From Nitrospirillum sp034653355 (GTDB lineage Bacteria > Pseudomonadota > Alphaproteobacteria > Azospirillales > Azospirillaceae): DNA of 64,000 nucleotides. The DNA is taken from contig NZ_JAYEER010000004.1 in the NCBI RefSeq assembly GCF_034653355.1, positions 744,001 to 808,000 of the forward strand, read 5' to 3'. The number at the start of each line of letters is the position of its first letter. Position 1 is the stretch's first letter. Shown piece by piece: positions 44,329 to 52,488 of this stretch. A program made the position numbers and the translations under genes. Below the pieces are notes generated by a model. The model was not told the origin of the DNA and did no database searches. It saw nothing but the letters and a program-made list of their open reading frames with translations.

Positions 44329-45228
44329 TCACGTCCCGGGGATCACGCGCTGCAGGGTCAAGGTGAGGGGGAAGCACATGGCCGCCACCGCCACGGCGGC
44401 CGTGTCGCCGCCCGCCGCCGCGATCAGGGCCGCGTCATACAGGGCGATGGCCGCGATCAGCAGGGCCACCGCCCGGGGCACATCGCCGGGCGCGCGGCGG
44501 AAAAAGCGGCGGAGGCCGGCGGCGATGGCCAAGCCCAGCGCCAGGCTTAAGGCCAGGGCCAAGGGGGCCAGGGCCAGCGGGGCGGTCTCCCCGCCTGTCA
44601 GCGCGGCGCCGATGGCGACGGCCAGCGGCAAGGCCAGCACAGCCAGCGGCCAGACGGCGCCCAGGCGGTCGTACGCCTCCTGCCGGGCGGCGTAGGTCAG
44701 GCCCACGACCAGGCAGAACAGGCCGGCGCCGCCGGCCAACAGGGCGGGGGCGTCCAGGCGCCCGCCGGCCATGGCCGCCGCCGTGCCGTAGCACAGCAGG
44801 CGGCAGAGGCCCATGACCAGGGGGGCCGCCGCTGTGCGCTTGTGCATCCAGTCATAAAGCAGGATGGCCGCCGCCAGCGCGCCCGCCGCCAGGCCGCCGC
44901 GCGGGCCCGTCGCCGCTGCCAGGGCCAGGCCCAGGGCCAGCAGGGCGAAGCCGGCGGTGAACACCGCCGCGCGGGAGGCGTCGCCCCGGGGGATGGGGCG
45001 GCTGGGCCGTTCCCGCGCGTCGATCTCCACATCCATGGCGTCGTTCAGGTACATGCCGCCAATATAGAACAGCGCCAGCGCCAGGACGGCGCGGGCGGCA
45101 TCAGGCCAGGCGCCGCCGGACAGGATGATGCCGGCCAGCGCGTTGGACAGCACCGTGGGCAGGTTCGAGACCCGGCCCAGGATCAGGACGGCGCGGGGCC
45201 GGATCAGGACAGCTGGCGCAGAACCCAT
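44329..45228 (-). CDS. eboC: EboC-like UbiA superfamily membrane prenyltransferase
   Basis: 299 residues, about eight or nine membrane segments. The first UbiA aspartate motif is MYLNDAMDVEIDARERPSRP (Asn62, Asp63, Asp66, Asp70), and the second region has LLYDWMHKRTAAAPLVMG. UbiA enzymes move prenyl groups onto acceptors in the membrane. ATG 45228 gives MGSAPAVLIRPRAVLILGR; the frame is open further but overlaps eboE. The overlap with the eboE end is 25 bases, so translation is probably coupled. Confidence 0.9.
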   Translation of the reverse strand: MGSAPAVLIRPRAVLILGRVSNLPTVLSNALAGIILSGGAWPDAARAVLALALFYIGGMYLNDAMDVEIDARERPSRPIPRGDASRAAVFTAGFALLALGLALAAATGPRGGLAAGALAAAILLYDWMHKRTAAAPLVMGLCRLLCYGTAAAMAGGRLDAPALLAGGAGLFCLVVGLTYAARQEAYDRLGAVWPLAVLALPLAVAIGAALTGGETAPLALAPLALALSLALGLAIAAGLRRFFRRAPGDVPRAVALLIAAIALYDAALIAAAGGDTAAVAVAAMCFPLTLTLQRVIPGT

Positions 45229-46430
45229 TCCAATTCCCTCTCGATGCCCGTGGTGACGTCGCCCGCGGTGATGGCGGTGGTTTCGCCGGACGCCGCCATC
45301 AGGCCGGTGCCGGTGGGCAGCACGTCCCAGGTATAGGTCTCGACCTCCAGGTGGGCGGAGATCGGTTGCGCCCGGTGCAGGGCCAGCACCCGCTCCAGCA
45401 CCGGCCGGGTGGACCCCAGCGGCGGGCGCGGGTTCGTGAACACCGGCACATGAAAGTGGATGCGCCATTCCTCACCATCGCCACCGGCGGCAAGCGCTTC
45501 CGGAAGGTCCAGGAAGCGGCGGGTGGCGCCGCCGTCCGAGCGGGTCACCACCTGGTGCAGGTAGACGGCGTCCTTGAAGGCCGCCACCTGCCGCCGGGCT
45601 TCACCATCCATGCGTTCTATCCGCAGGGCGGCGCTCAGCTGGATTTTGTGGATGGGGATGCCGGCCTGGGCCAGGGCCGCCAGCGTTTCCTCCGGCGTCT
45701 CGAACGCCACCGCCATGTGGCAGACGTCCAGGCATAGGCCCAGGTGCCGGGGCAGGGCGGCGGCGGCCTCATCGGGCGTAAGGCCGCTCAGCGCGGCCAG
45801 GCGCCGCGCCGCCGCCGGGGTGAACAGCCAATCCCTGAAGAAGGTCACGGCGTCCTGGGTGGTTTCCAGCAGGCACCACGGCTCCGGCTCCAGGGCCAGG
45901 GCCACCGTGCGGCCGGTCTGGCGCCGCAGGGCCACCAGGTCGGCCACGCCGCGCAGCAGACCGTCGGCCACCGCGTCCTGGCGGTCACGGGTGCTCTCGG
46001 CGAAGCCGCCGGGCACGGTGCTGATGGTGGCGGTGGCGCCTGCCGGGACCAGGGCCGCCATGACGCGGGCCAGGTTGGCGGTGTAGTGCCGCCGCTGCGG
46101 CGTGGTCCAGTCCGGCTGGTACACGTCCGTCTTGACGCTGACCCCGTGGAAGCGGCCGTAGGGGAAGCCGTTCATGGTGTAGGCGACATAGCCTTCGGCC
46201 GCGAACAGGGCGGACAGCTCGGCCGCCGCCGCGTCCGGGTCGGCGGCGGCTTCGGCCGACAGGCGCAGGCCCACGGCGAAGGGGGCGTCGGGGCTGAGCC
46301 GCCGCTTGATCTCCCGCACCGGGCCCTGCAGGGCGGCCTTGACCTCGGCCATGGTCTGGGTGGGGTGGACGTTCAGGCAATAGCCCAGCCAGCCCTGTTT
46401 TCCGGCATCTTGTCTTCCAGGCAGGCGCAT
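45204..46430 (-). CDS. eboE: EboE-like metabolite traffic protein (TIM barrel, sugar isomerase-like)
   Basis: 408 residues. LGYCLNVHPTQTM near the N terminus and YTMNGFPYGRFHGVSVKTDVY are typical of EboE; later LALEPEPWCLLETTQDAVTFF and LGLCLDVCHMAVAFE carry Glu, Asp and His residues expected at a metal site in xylose-isomerase-like TIM barrels, as does HFHVPVF near the end. Its start overlaps the eboD stop (TAATG). The reaction is unknown. Confidence 0.92.
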   Translation of the reverse strand: MRLPGRQDAGKQGWLGYCLNVHPTQTMAEVKAALQGPVREIKRRLSPDAPFAVGLRLSAEAAADPDAAAAELSALFAAEGYVAYTMNGFPYGRFHGVSVKTDVYQPDWTTPQRRHYTANLARVMAALVPAGATATISTVPGGFAESTRDRQDAVADGLLRGVADLVALRRQTGRTVALALEPEPWCLLETTQDAVTFFRDWLFTPAAARRLAALSGLTPDEAAAALPRHLGLCLDVCHMAVAFETPEETLAALAQAGIPIHKIQLSAALRIERMDGEARRQVAAFKDAVYLHQVVTRSDGGATRRFLDLPEALAAGGDGEEWRIHFHVPVFTNPRPPLGSTRPVLERVLALHRAQPISAHLEVETYTWDVLPTGTGLMAASGETTAITAGDVTTGIERELEWVLRQLS

Positions 46431-47650
46431 TAGGGGGCCTCCCGTCCGGCCAGCCAGTCCAGGGCCTGGGCGATCAGGGCGGGGTTCATCTCATGCACCT
46501 CCACCCCCTGGCCCAGTCCGGCCAGCAGGGTGATGGTCAGTTCCCCGCCCAGATGCTCGCGAAATTCCTCCAGTGCCGCCAGGACCAGGGCCCGCACCTC
46601 CGCCGCCGGCCGCGACAGGACCGGGTGCCACAGACGGAAACCCAGATGCTCCAGCAGGACGGCGACACGGGTTTCCGACCCCGGCGGCAGCATTCCCGCC
46701 AGCACCGAGTAGCGGGTGTCCAGCGCCAGGCCGATGGCCACCGCCTCACCATGGCGCAGGTGGTGGCGGCTCAGGCTCTCCAGCTTGTGCGCGATCCAAT
46801 GGCCGTAATCCAGGGGACGGGCGCTGCCCTGTTCGAAGGGGTCGCCGCCGCGGGCGATCTGCGCCATGTGCAGCTCGGCGCAGCGCCGGATCATCCAGTC
46901 GGTCGCCGCCGGTTCGAACAGCGCGAGGGCGTCGGCGTTATGCTCCAGCCACTGGAAGAAGGCGCCGTCACGGATCAGGGCCACCTTCACCGCTTCGGCC
47001 ATGCCGGCGACGCGATCGCGGGCGGACAGGGTATCCAGGAAGGCGGCGTCGTTCACCACCGCCCAGGGGGGCGCGAAGGTGCCGATCTGATTCTTGGCGC
47101 CGTTGCGGTTGATGGCCGTCTTCACGCCCACGCCGCTGTCGTTCTGGGCCAGGACGGTGGTGGGCACCCGCACCATGCGGACCCCCCGGTGGGCGGTGGA
47201 CGCCGCCAGGCCGACCGCATCCAGGAAGGCGCCGCCGCCCACGGCCAGCACGTAGGAATGGCGGTCGATGCCGGCGTCGAAAATGGCGTCGTGCATCCGG
47301 CCGATATAGTGGGCCTCGTTCTTCACCGCCTCGCCCCCGGGCAGGGCGATGGGGGGCCGCGCCAGTGCCGGCACGTCGTCGCGGGCGGCGAAATAGGCGC
47401 TGATGGCGTCGGGCAGGTCCGGCCGCCGCTCCATCACGCCCATGTCCACGAAGACCAGGCACCGCGCCCGGGGACCAGGCCCGGCGGCCAGCACGGCGGC
47501 CAGGGCCCCGTTGTCCGGATGGAAGCAGTGGCGGGTGAAGGCGACGGCGTAGTCGTAGGTGACCGCGAAGCGCTGACGGACGATGCCGTCGCCGCCGGCA
47601 AGGCCGGAGAGGGCCGCAGCCGTGGTCACAGCCACAGATTGATGATCCAT
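46430..47650 (-). CDS. eboD: EboD-like 3-dehydroquinate synthase family protein
   Basis: 406 residues of the sugar phosphate cyclase superfamily. NAD site AVGGGAFLDAVGLAAS, then RVPTTVLAQNDSGVGVKTAIN and KNQIGTFAPPWAVVND. The metal ligands of dehydroquinate synthase can be matched: Glu in GMAEAVKVALIRDG and two His in DYGHWIAHKLE, with RHGEAVAIG afterwards. It is not likely the housekeeping AroB, because it lies at the head of the minus-strand ebo unit. Its product is unknown in ebo systems. Confidence 0.92.
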   Translation of the reverse strand: MDHQSVAVTTAAALSGLAGGDGIVRQRFAVTYDYAVAFTRHCFHPDNGALAAVLAAGPGPRARCLVFVDMGVMERRPDLPDAISAYFAARDDVPALARPPIALPGGEAVKNEAHYIGRMHDAIFDAGIDRHSYVLAVGGGAFLDAVGLAASTAHRGVRMVRVPTTVLAQNDSGVGVKTAINRNGAKNQIGTFAPPWAVVNDAAFLDTLSARDRVAGMAEAVKVALIRDGAFFQWLEHNADALALFEPAATDWMIRRCAELHMAQIARGGDPFEQGSARPLDYGHWIAHKLESLSRHHLRHGEAVAIGLALDTRYSVLAGMLPPGSETRVAVLLEHLGFRLWHPVLSRPAAEVRALVLAALEEFREHLGGELTITLLAGLGQGVEVHEMNPALIAQALDWLAGREAP

Positions 47651-47977
47651 GCGTGCAAATGCCTTTTATGATGCTCGATAAAATGGTATAGCCACACAAA
47701 CAATCAATCAACGGCGTATATGATCACCGCGTAGATCGAACCAAGCGTGGCGGAAGCCGACAACACGTACGCTTTAATTGTGGCTTTCTGAAACAGGGGT
47801 GGCGATCGCCGCTGGGGTGTCACGCCCGCCACCGGCCGCGATTCCGGGGCGGGCCCCATTTCCGTGCGATGTCGCGACGCGGGGCGTCGGGCCCCCGCCT
47901 GCGACCACCTTTGCCAGCGTTTTCTTGCCGCAGCGGTTCAACCGCATTGGCGCACCTTCACGACAAGGGCCAACGCC
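47651..47977. promoter_or_regulatory. Divergent intergenic region between eboD and the VioB-like cluster
   Basis: About 330 bases without a convincing gene. The half next to eboD is A/T-rich (for example TTTTATGATGCTCGATAAAA at 47664-47683) and should hold the eboD promoter. The other half is GC-rich. It separates the minus-strand ebo genes from the plus-strand VioB-like cluster and could coordinate both. Confidence 0.45.
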
Positions 47978-49972
47978 ATGAGTTATTTGAACGCGATCAG
48001 GCTGGTGTTCTCCGGCCGCTTCCAGGCCGATCCGTCGACGGTGAACAACGACGTTCGCCATTACGACAACGCCAGTTTCCAACCGGAATACCAGGATTAT
48101 CAGAAGGGTACGGTGGCCGAGGGCTGGTGGAACCCGTCCGGGTCGGGCGCCTTCCGCTTTCTCGATTGCGTCGTGCGCTCGGTTCACTACGCCGACGGTT
48201 CGTCCATCGACGACCCGACCATAGACCCGGTCATCGGCCTGTCGATCCTGGACGCCAACAGCCGCACCAGCGGCAAGATCGTCGACATCGACCCCCAGTG
48301 GCAGCTCGCTTCCGAGTTGTGGGGGCTGACGGTGCGCCTGGCCAAGGTCACCGACACCGGGGCCACCACCTATGTCGGCGGCAAGTACGCCCCCAACCCC
48401 TTCCGCGACCTGTGGTTCAGCCGCGCCTCCGGCCTGGGCGGGGATGCCGCCGCCTCCGCCCTGTTCCAGTCGGTGCTGACCGGGGTGGACTGGGCTGACG
48501 ATCTGCCGGACAGCCGCTTCCTGCGGGAATTGCGGGGCAAGACCCAGGGCGGCAAGCTTTCCATCCGCCTGGTCACCTACGCCTACAAGGATGACCACAC
48601 CCAGCCGGGCTTCACCTTCGGCACGGTTTCCGGCGTCATCGGCCCCTATCTGGAAGGGGAGCCTGAGTTGATCATCGTGGGCCGCCGGTTCGCGCCGCAG
48701 AACGGCCAGACCACCTGGAACAACATCGGCTTTTTCACCGGCGTGCTGGGGGACGACAACCGGCTGCTGCTGGATTTGTGCAACGCCCTGCCCATCGACG
48801 CCAACGCCCAGCCCCTGGACCTGGGCGTCATGACCGTGGGCTCGCTGCTGGCACCCACCACGCCGGAAGGATCGCCCATCGGCGTGGGCAACTACCAGCC
48901 CATCGGCCCCGTGGCATACCAGTCCCCGGATTGGCTGCTGAAGGACGGCGGCATCGCCGAATTCCTGCTGACGCAGGATCAACTGGCCAACCAGTCGGCC
49001 GACGGTCAGTTCACCCCCCTGGCGGTGGCGACCCAGCCCGCGGGCGCCGGCGTGCCCATGGTCGCCATCCGTGAGACGGTGGACGGGCTGTTCGTGGGGG
49101 CGGAACCCTTCGTGCTGCGCATCGACAGCAGCGACACCGGGCCGGTCAACGCCACGACGACCCTCTACGCTTCCATCTATGGCCAGCCCGCGCAGACGAC
49201 CGAACTGCTGCTGAAGCAGTCGGGACCAATGCCCAACCTGGGCGGCGGCTACGGAACGGACCAGCCCACCGCTGATATCCCCCTGGCCGGCGTGCCCGAG
49301 AAGGCGCTGAGCTTCCCCCACGCGGTGGAGACCGGGGCCGCCGGCACGACCGCCGTCACCATCCAGGCGACGCCGCCCCGCAACCCGCGTGGCTACATCG
49401 ACGGCCAGCTGTACAACATCCTCTACCGGATGAAGCACCAGACCCGGCAGGCCTTCGGCCAGTTCGAGGTGATCGCGCTGCATCTGCGCGACGCCTACCC
49501 CGTGCCGGAACGGCCCACCTGGCTGGGCGACATCAAGCCCATCTTCCAGCAGTACGCCAACCTGTACCCCATCATGAGCCAGCGGCTGGTCCATCTGAAC
49601 GACCCGCTGTCGGTCTACCGGCACCGTGAGATCCTGAGCCTGGCGTTCTCGCTGGACATCACCGATCCCAACTACATGCCGGTGACCCGCGACCTGTCGG
49701 AAGGCAAGCGGCAGACCATCGTCAAATGGCTGCGGCACCTGGATCAGGACCAGCCCTTTCTGGAGCTGTGCGCCCAGGCCCCGGCCGTTCCCACCCAGCA
49801 GCCCCCAGCTCAGCAGCGCTCGGCTCAGCAACCCTCCGGCCAGCAACCCAAGGCCAGGCGGCCGGTTGCCGCCACGGCCGAGGCGGCGTCGCCGCCCGCC
49901 GGCGGCAAGACCACCTTCGCCGGTTCCTACGCCAAGGCCATCGCCCGCGCGAAGTTCACCAGCGGCGAGTGA
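47978..49972 (+). CDS. VioB N-terminal-domain-like protein A
   Basis: 664 residues, no signal peptide. The N terminus (IRLVFSGRFQADPSTVNND) and a later block (YANLYPIMSQRLVHLND, ITDPNYMPVTRDLSEGKRQ, IVKWLRHL) match, by my memory of VioB, the start of VioB (PRIHFRGWARVNAPTANRD) and the YPFMSDKVFSLAD / YYMPSTRELSAPKARLFL region just before its ferritin-like part. So it looks like a separate N-terminal VioB/RebD domain. The C-terminal 70 residues are Gln/Pro/Ala-rich (QQPPAQQRSAQQPSGQQ), probably a flexible tail. The ATG at 47978 is used because it starts at the conserved motif. It leads the four-gene cluster; whether it has catalytic function is unknown. Confidence 0.75.
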   Translation: MSYLNAIRLVFSGRFQADPSTVNNDVRHYDNASFQPEYQDYQKGTVAEGWWNPSGSGAFRFLDCVVRSVHYADGSSIDDPTIDPVIGLSILDANSRTSGKIVDIDPQWQLASELWGLTVRLAKVTDTGATTYVGGKYAPNPFRDLWFSRASGLGGDAAASALFQSVLTGVDWADDLPDSRFLRELRGKTQGGKLSIRLVTYAYKDDHTQPGFTFGTVSGVIGPYLEGEPELIIVGRRFAPQNGQTTWNNIGFFTGVLGDDNRLLLDLCNALPIDANAQPLDLGVMTVGSLLAPTTPEGSPIGVGNYQPIGPVAYQSPDWLLKDGGIAEFLLTQDQLANQSADGQFTPLAVATQPAGAGVPMVAIRETVDGLFVGAEPFVLRIDSSDTGPVNATTTLYASIYGQPAQTTELLLKQSGPMPNLGGGYGTDQPTADIPLAGVPEKALSFPHAVETGAAGTTAVTIQATPPRNPRGYIDGQLYNILYRMKHQTRQAFGQFEVIALHLRDAYPVPERPTWLGDIKPIFQQYANLYPIMSQRLVHLNDPLSVYRHREILSLAFSLDITDPNYMPVTRDLSEGKRQTIVKWLRHLDQDQPFLELCAQAPAVPTQQPPAQQRSAQQPSGQQPKARRPVAATAEAASPPAGGKTTFAGSYAKAIARAKFTSGE

Positions 49973-50031
49973 CCGCGGCCGCTGCCCGCGCCGAACGGCG
50001 CGCCCGATACCGTTTCATTGGAGACGCCCTC

Positions 50032-51171
50032 ATGTCGACCAGCGCGACCCCGGTGGTAACCATCCGCACCGACATCCTCAACCGCGTCAAGGCCGCCACC
50101 TGTGCGGATGACCTCTATCCCTTCCTGCAGTCGGCCGTTGAACTGGAACACGCGACCATTCCGGCCTATCTCACCGCCCTCTATTCGATCAAGCTGGGGA
50201 CCAACACCGCCGTCGCGCAGATCATCCACTCCATCGTGGTGGAGGAGATGCTGCACATGACCATCGCTGCCAACGTCCTGAACGCCATCGGCGGCCAGCC
50301 CAGCATCAACCATCCCGGGTTCATTCCCAAATATCCCGGCCCCCTGCCCATGAGCGTGGACGATGGCCTGATCGTCCCCCTGGCGCCCGTCAGCCTGGAT
50401 CTGGTCCAGAACGTGTTCATGCGCATCGAACTGCCGGAAACGCCGCGGCACTATCCCAGTTTCGCCTTGGGTTACGCCCAGCGCGGCTACGCCACCATCG
50501 GCGAGTTCTACGACGCCATCATCGAGCGCATCCTGTTCCTGGGGCCGTCCATCTTCACCGGCGACCCGGCGCGACAGGTGGTGGACAACACCTGGTTCCC
50601 GCCGAACCAGCTGTTCCCCATCACCGACGTGGAATCGGCCGTGCGCGGCCTGAACGTCATCAAGCGCCAGGGGGAGGGCACGCCCGACGACCCGCTGGAG
50701 AGCGACGGCCAGCCGGCCCACTATTACCGGTTCGAGGAGATCGTGAGGGGCCGCCGCCTGGTGAAGGACGACCGTGTGCCCGAGGGTTATTCCTTCACCG
50801 GTGACGCCGTGCCCTTCCATCCCGAGGGGGTCATCAACCTGGTGCGGAACAGCAAGCTGGCCGACTACCAGAAGGGCAGCCTGGCCTACGCCGGGGTGGA
50901 GCAGGCGAATTACACCTACACCAGCCTGCTGAACGCCTTGCACACCACCTTCAACGGCCAGCCCGGGACGCTGCGGGCCTCGCTGGGCCTGATGTTCGAA
51001 CTGCGGCTGGTGGTGCTGGAAAAGGTGGTCAACCAGCTGGTGATCGATCCGGACGCGCCTCACTACGGCCAGTTCGCGGCACCGGCCTTCCAGTTCGCGG
51101 CGCCGGCGGCCACCGCCGACTTCGTGGCCGTGCCCGTCGTGACGGCGGAGACCGCGCTGGTCCCATCCTGA
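50032..51171 (+). CDS. Ferritin-like VioB/RebD-type protein
   Basis: 379 residues. Ferritin-like helices with probable diiron ligands: SAVELEHATIPAYLTALYSI (Glu37/Glu39, His40) and IVVEEMLHMTIAANVLNAIGG (Glu71, Glu72, His75). The same arrangement occurs in the C-terminal half of VioB (AVDLELSVMLQYLYAAYSI and EIAHEEMIHYLVVNN). A later HYYRFEEIVRGRRLV and a VKDDRVPEGYSFTGDAVPF block also fit. VioB and RebD couple two imine acids in bisindole synthesis; here the domain stands alone. Start ATG 50032 has GGAG before it. It lies 59 bases after protein A. Confidence 0.82.
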   Translation: MSTSATPVVTIRTDILNRVKAATCADDLYPFLQSAVELEHATIPAYLTALYSIKLGTNTAVAQIIHSIVVEEMLHMTIAANVLNAIGGQPSINHPGFIPKYPGPLPMSVDDGLIVPLAPVSLDLVQNVFMRIELPETPRHYPSFALGYAQRGYATIGEFYDAIIERILFLGPSIFTGDPARQVVDNTWFPPNQLFPITDVESAVRGLNVIKRQGEGTPDDPLESDGQPAHYYRFEEIVRGRRLVKDDRVPEGYSFTGDAVPFHPEGVINLVRNSKLADYQKGSLAYAGVEQANYTYTSLLNALHTTFNGQPGTLRASLGLMFELRLVVLEKVVNQLVIDPDAPHYGQFAAPAFQFAAPAATADFVAVPVVTAETALVPS

Positions 51172-51222
51172 CCGATCCCGCCGGCGAGAACGGCGCAACA
51201 TCCCTGCACAATGGGGGCTTTC

Positions 51223-52455
51223 ATGAAACGGACAGCGATCGCCACCGCCACGGCCCTGGTACTGGGCCTCGGCACCCTTCCGGCCCAGGCGCAACAGACG
51301 GGCGCGCCGCTCACCCCGAGCGGCGCGGCTTGTGAGTTCCCCACCACCACGCCGCCGCCCAGCGGCGACGCCAAGGCCTTCGCCACCTATGCCTGGCAGA
51401 TGTTCATCGCGCTGAGTTGGACGCCCAAGGTGGGCGACCGCGGTGTGCCGGACTGCGCCAAGCCGCTGGGGGGCAGCACGGCCGGTACCGTCTGGCAGAC
51501 CTACAAGACGGCGGATGAGATTTTCCTGCCCAATGCCCAGAACCCCGGGCCCTGGAACTCCTCCCTGACACCCATATTGTTCAAGCAGACGGCCAAGGCA
51601 TCCACCGCCGTCCAGAAAAGCGCGCTGGGCTCCATCATGCAGCCGGTGGGCGGCTGGCTGATCGACCAACGGGGCAACCCCACCTATTACGAGGTGGCGG
51701 CCAACCGCGTCTCCTACGACTACATCGTCGCCAACGGCTTCTACAACGCCAACACCGTCAACGCGGCCCGCAACATCGCCTTCCCCGACTGGGCGACCGA
51801 GGTGAAGGCCAGCTGGCGCATCCTGACCGCGCAGGACGACAAGTCACGCTACCTGACCCTGGCGGCGACGGTGGAGACCTTCGACGCCAACGGCAAGCCC
51901 AACGGCACCAAGCCAGCGACCTTGGGCCTCGTGGGCCTGCACATCATCGTCAAGGCCAAGGGCTATCCGCAGTGGATCTGGTCCACCTTCGAACAGGTGG
52001 ACAACGTGACGCCGGCCCCGAACGGCAAGGCGTCCTATTTCGATCCCAACGCGAAGCCCGGCGATGTGAACCAGTCCCCCTGCAAGGTCGGCGTGCTGCC
52101 GTGCACGCCCAAGCCGGGAAAGACCTTCCAGACGCCGGACCCCCTGACCCGCGTGACCGCCATCCCCTCGGCCGTGGCGGCCGTCAGCCAGCAGATCCAG
52201 GCCCAGTATGGTTCCACCTTCGTGAAATACTATGAGCTGGTGGGTACCCAGCACCCGGCCGACCCCAGCGACCCCGGCAATCCCCTGGGCACGCCGACGA
52301 CCAACCTGTTGGCCAACGTGACCTTGGAAAGCTACCTGCAGCCGACCAGCAGCTGCATGGCCTGCCATTCCACGGCCGTCTCCGGCCCCAGCCGCTACAA
52401 GTCCGACTTCTCCTTCCTGTTCATCCATGCCCAGGCCCCCAAAAGCGGACACTGA
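51223..52455 (+). CDS. Secreted protein with one c-type heme motif
   Basis: 410 residues. Signal peptide (MKRTAIATATALVLGLGTLPAQAQ) followed by a large domain beginning with AFATYAWQMFIALSWTPK and a single CxxCH at Cys378-Cys381-His382 (SSCMACHSTA) near the C terminus, so heme would be attached in the periplasm. ATG 51223 is preferred over 51211 because of the GGGG before it and the signal peptide. I do not recognise a named family, though the FIALSW/CxxCH arrangement recalls uncharacterised exported proteins. It is in the same run as the VioB-like genes and might serve as an electron acceptor. Confidence 0.8.
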   Translation: MKRTAIATATALVLGLGTLPAQAQQTGAPLTPSGAACEFPTTTPPPSGDAKAFATYAWQMFIALSWTPKVGDRGVPDCAKPLGGSTAGTVWQTYKTADEIFLPNAQNPGPWNSSLTPILFKQTAKASTAVQKSALGSIMQPVGGWLIDQRGNPTYYEVAANRVSYDYIVANGFYNANTVNAARNIAFPDWATEVKASWRILTAQDDKSRYLTLAATVETFDANGKPNGTKPATLGLVGLHIIVKAKGYPQWIWSTFEQVDNVTPAPNGKASYFDPNAKPGDVNQSPCKVGVLPCTPKPGKTFQTPDPLTRVTAIPSAVAAVSQQIQAQYGSTFVKYYELVGTQHPADPSDPGNPLGTPTTNLLANVTLESYLQPTSSCMACHSTAVSGPSRYKSDFSFLFIHAQAPKSGH

Positions 52456-52488
52456 GGCGGCATCAACGCGGATAAAGGGAGCGCAAAC

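Noticed and set aside
47774..49846. Long open frame of 690 codons on the minus strand opposite the first VioB-like gene
   Set aside because: It mirrors the coding frame of a GC-rich gene on the other strand; its translation is Gly/Val/Gln/Arg-rich and shows no family motif, while the plus strand has clear conserved segments.
49792..49860. Short Gln/Pro repeats that could be read as a DNA repeat array
   Set aside because: They are imperfect and lie in frame within the C-terminal tail of the VioB-like protein; no CRISPR-like spacing.
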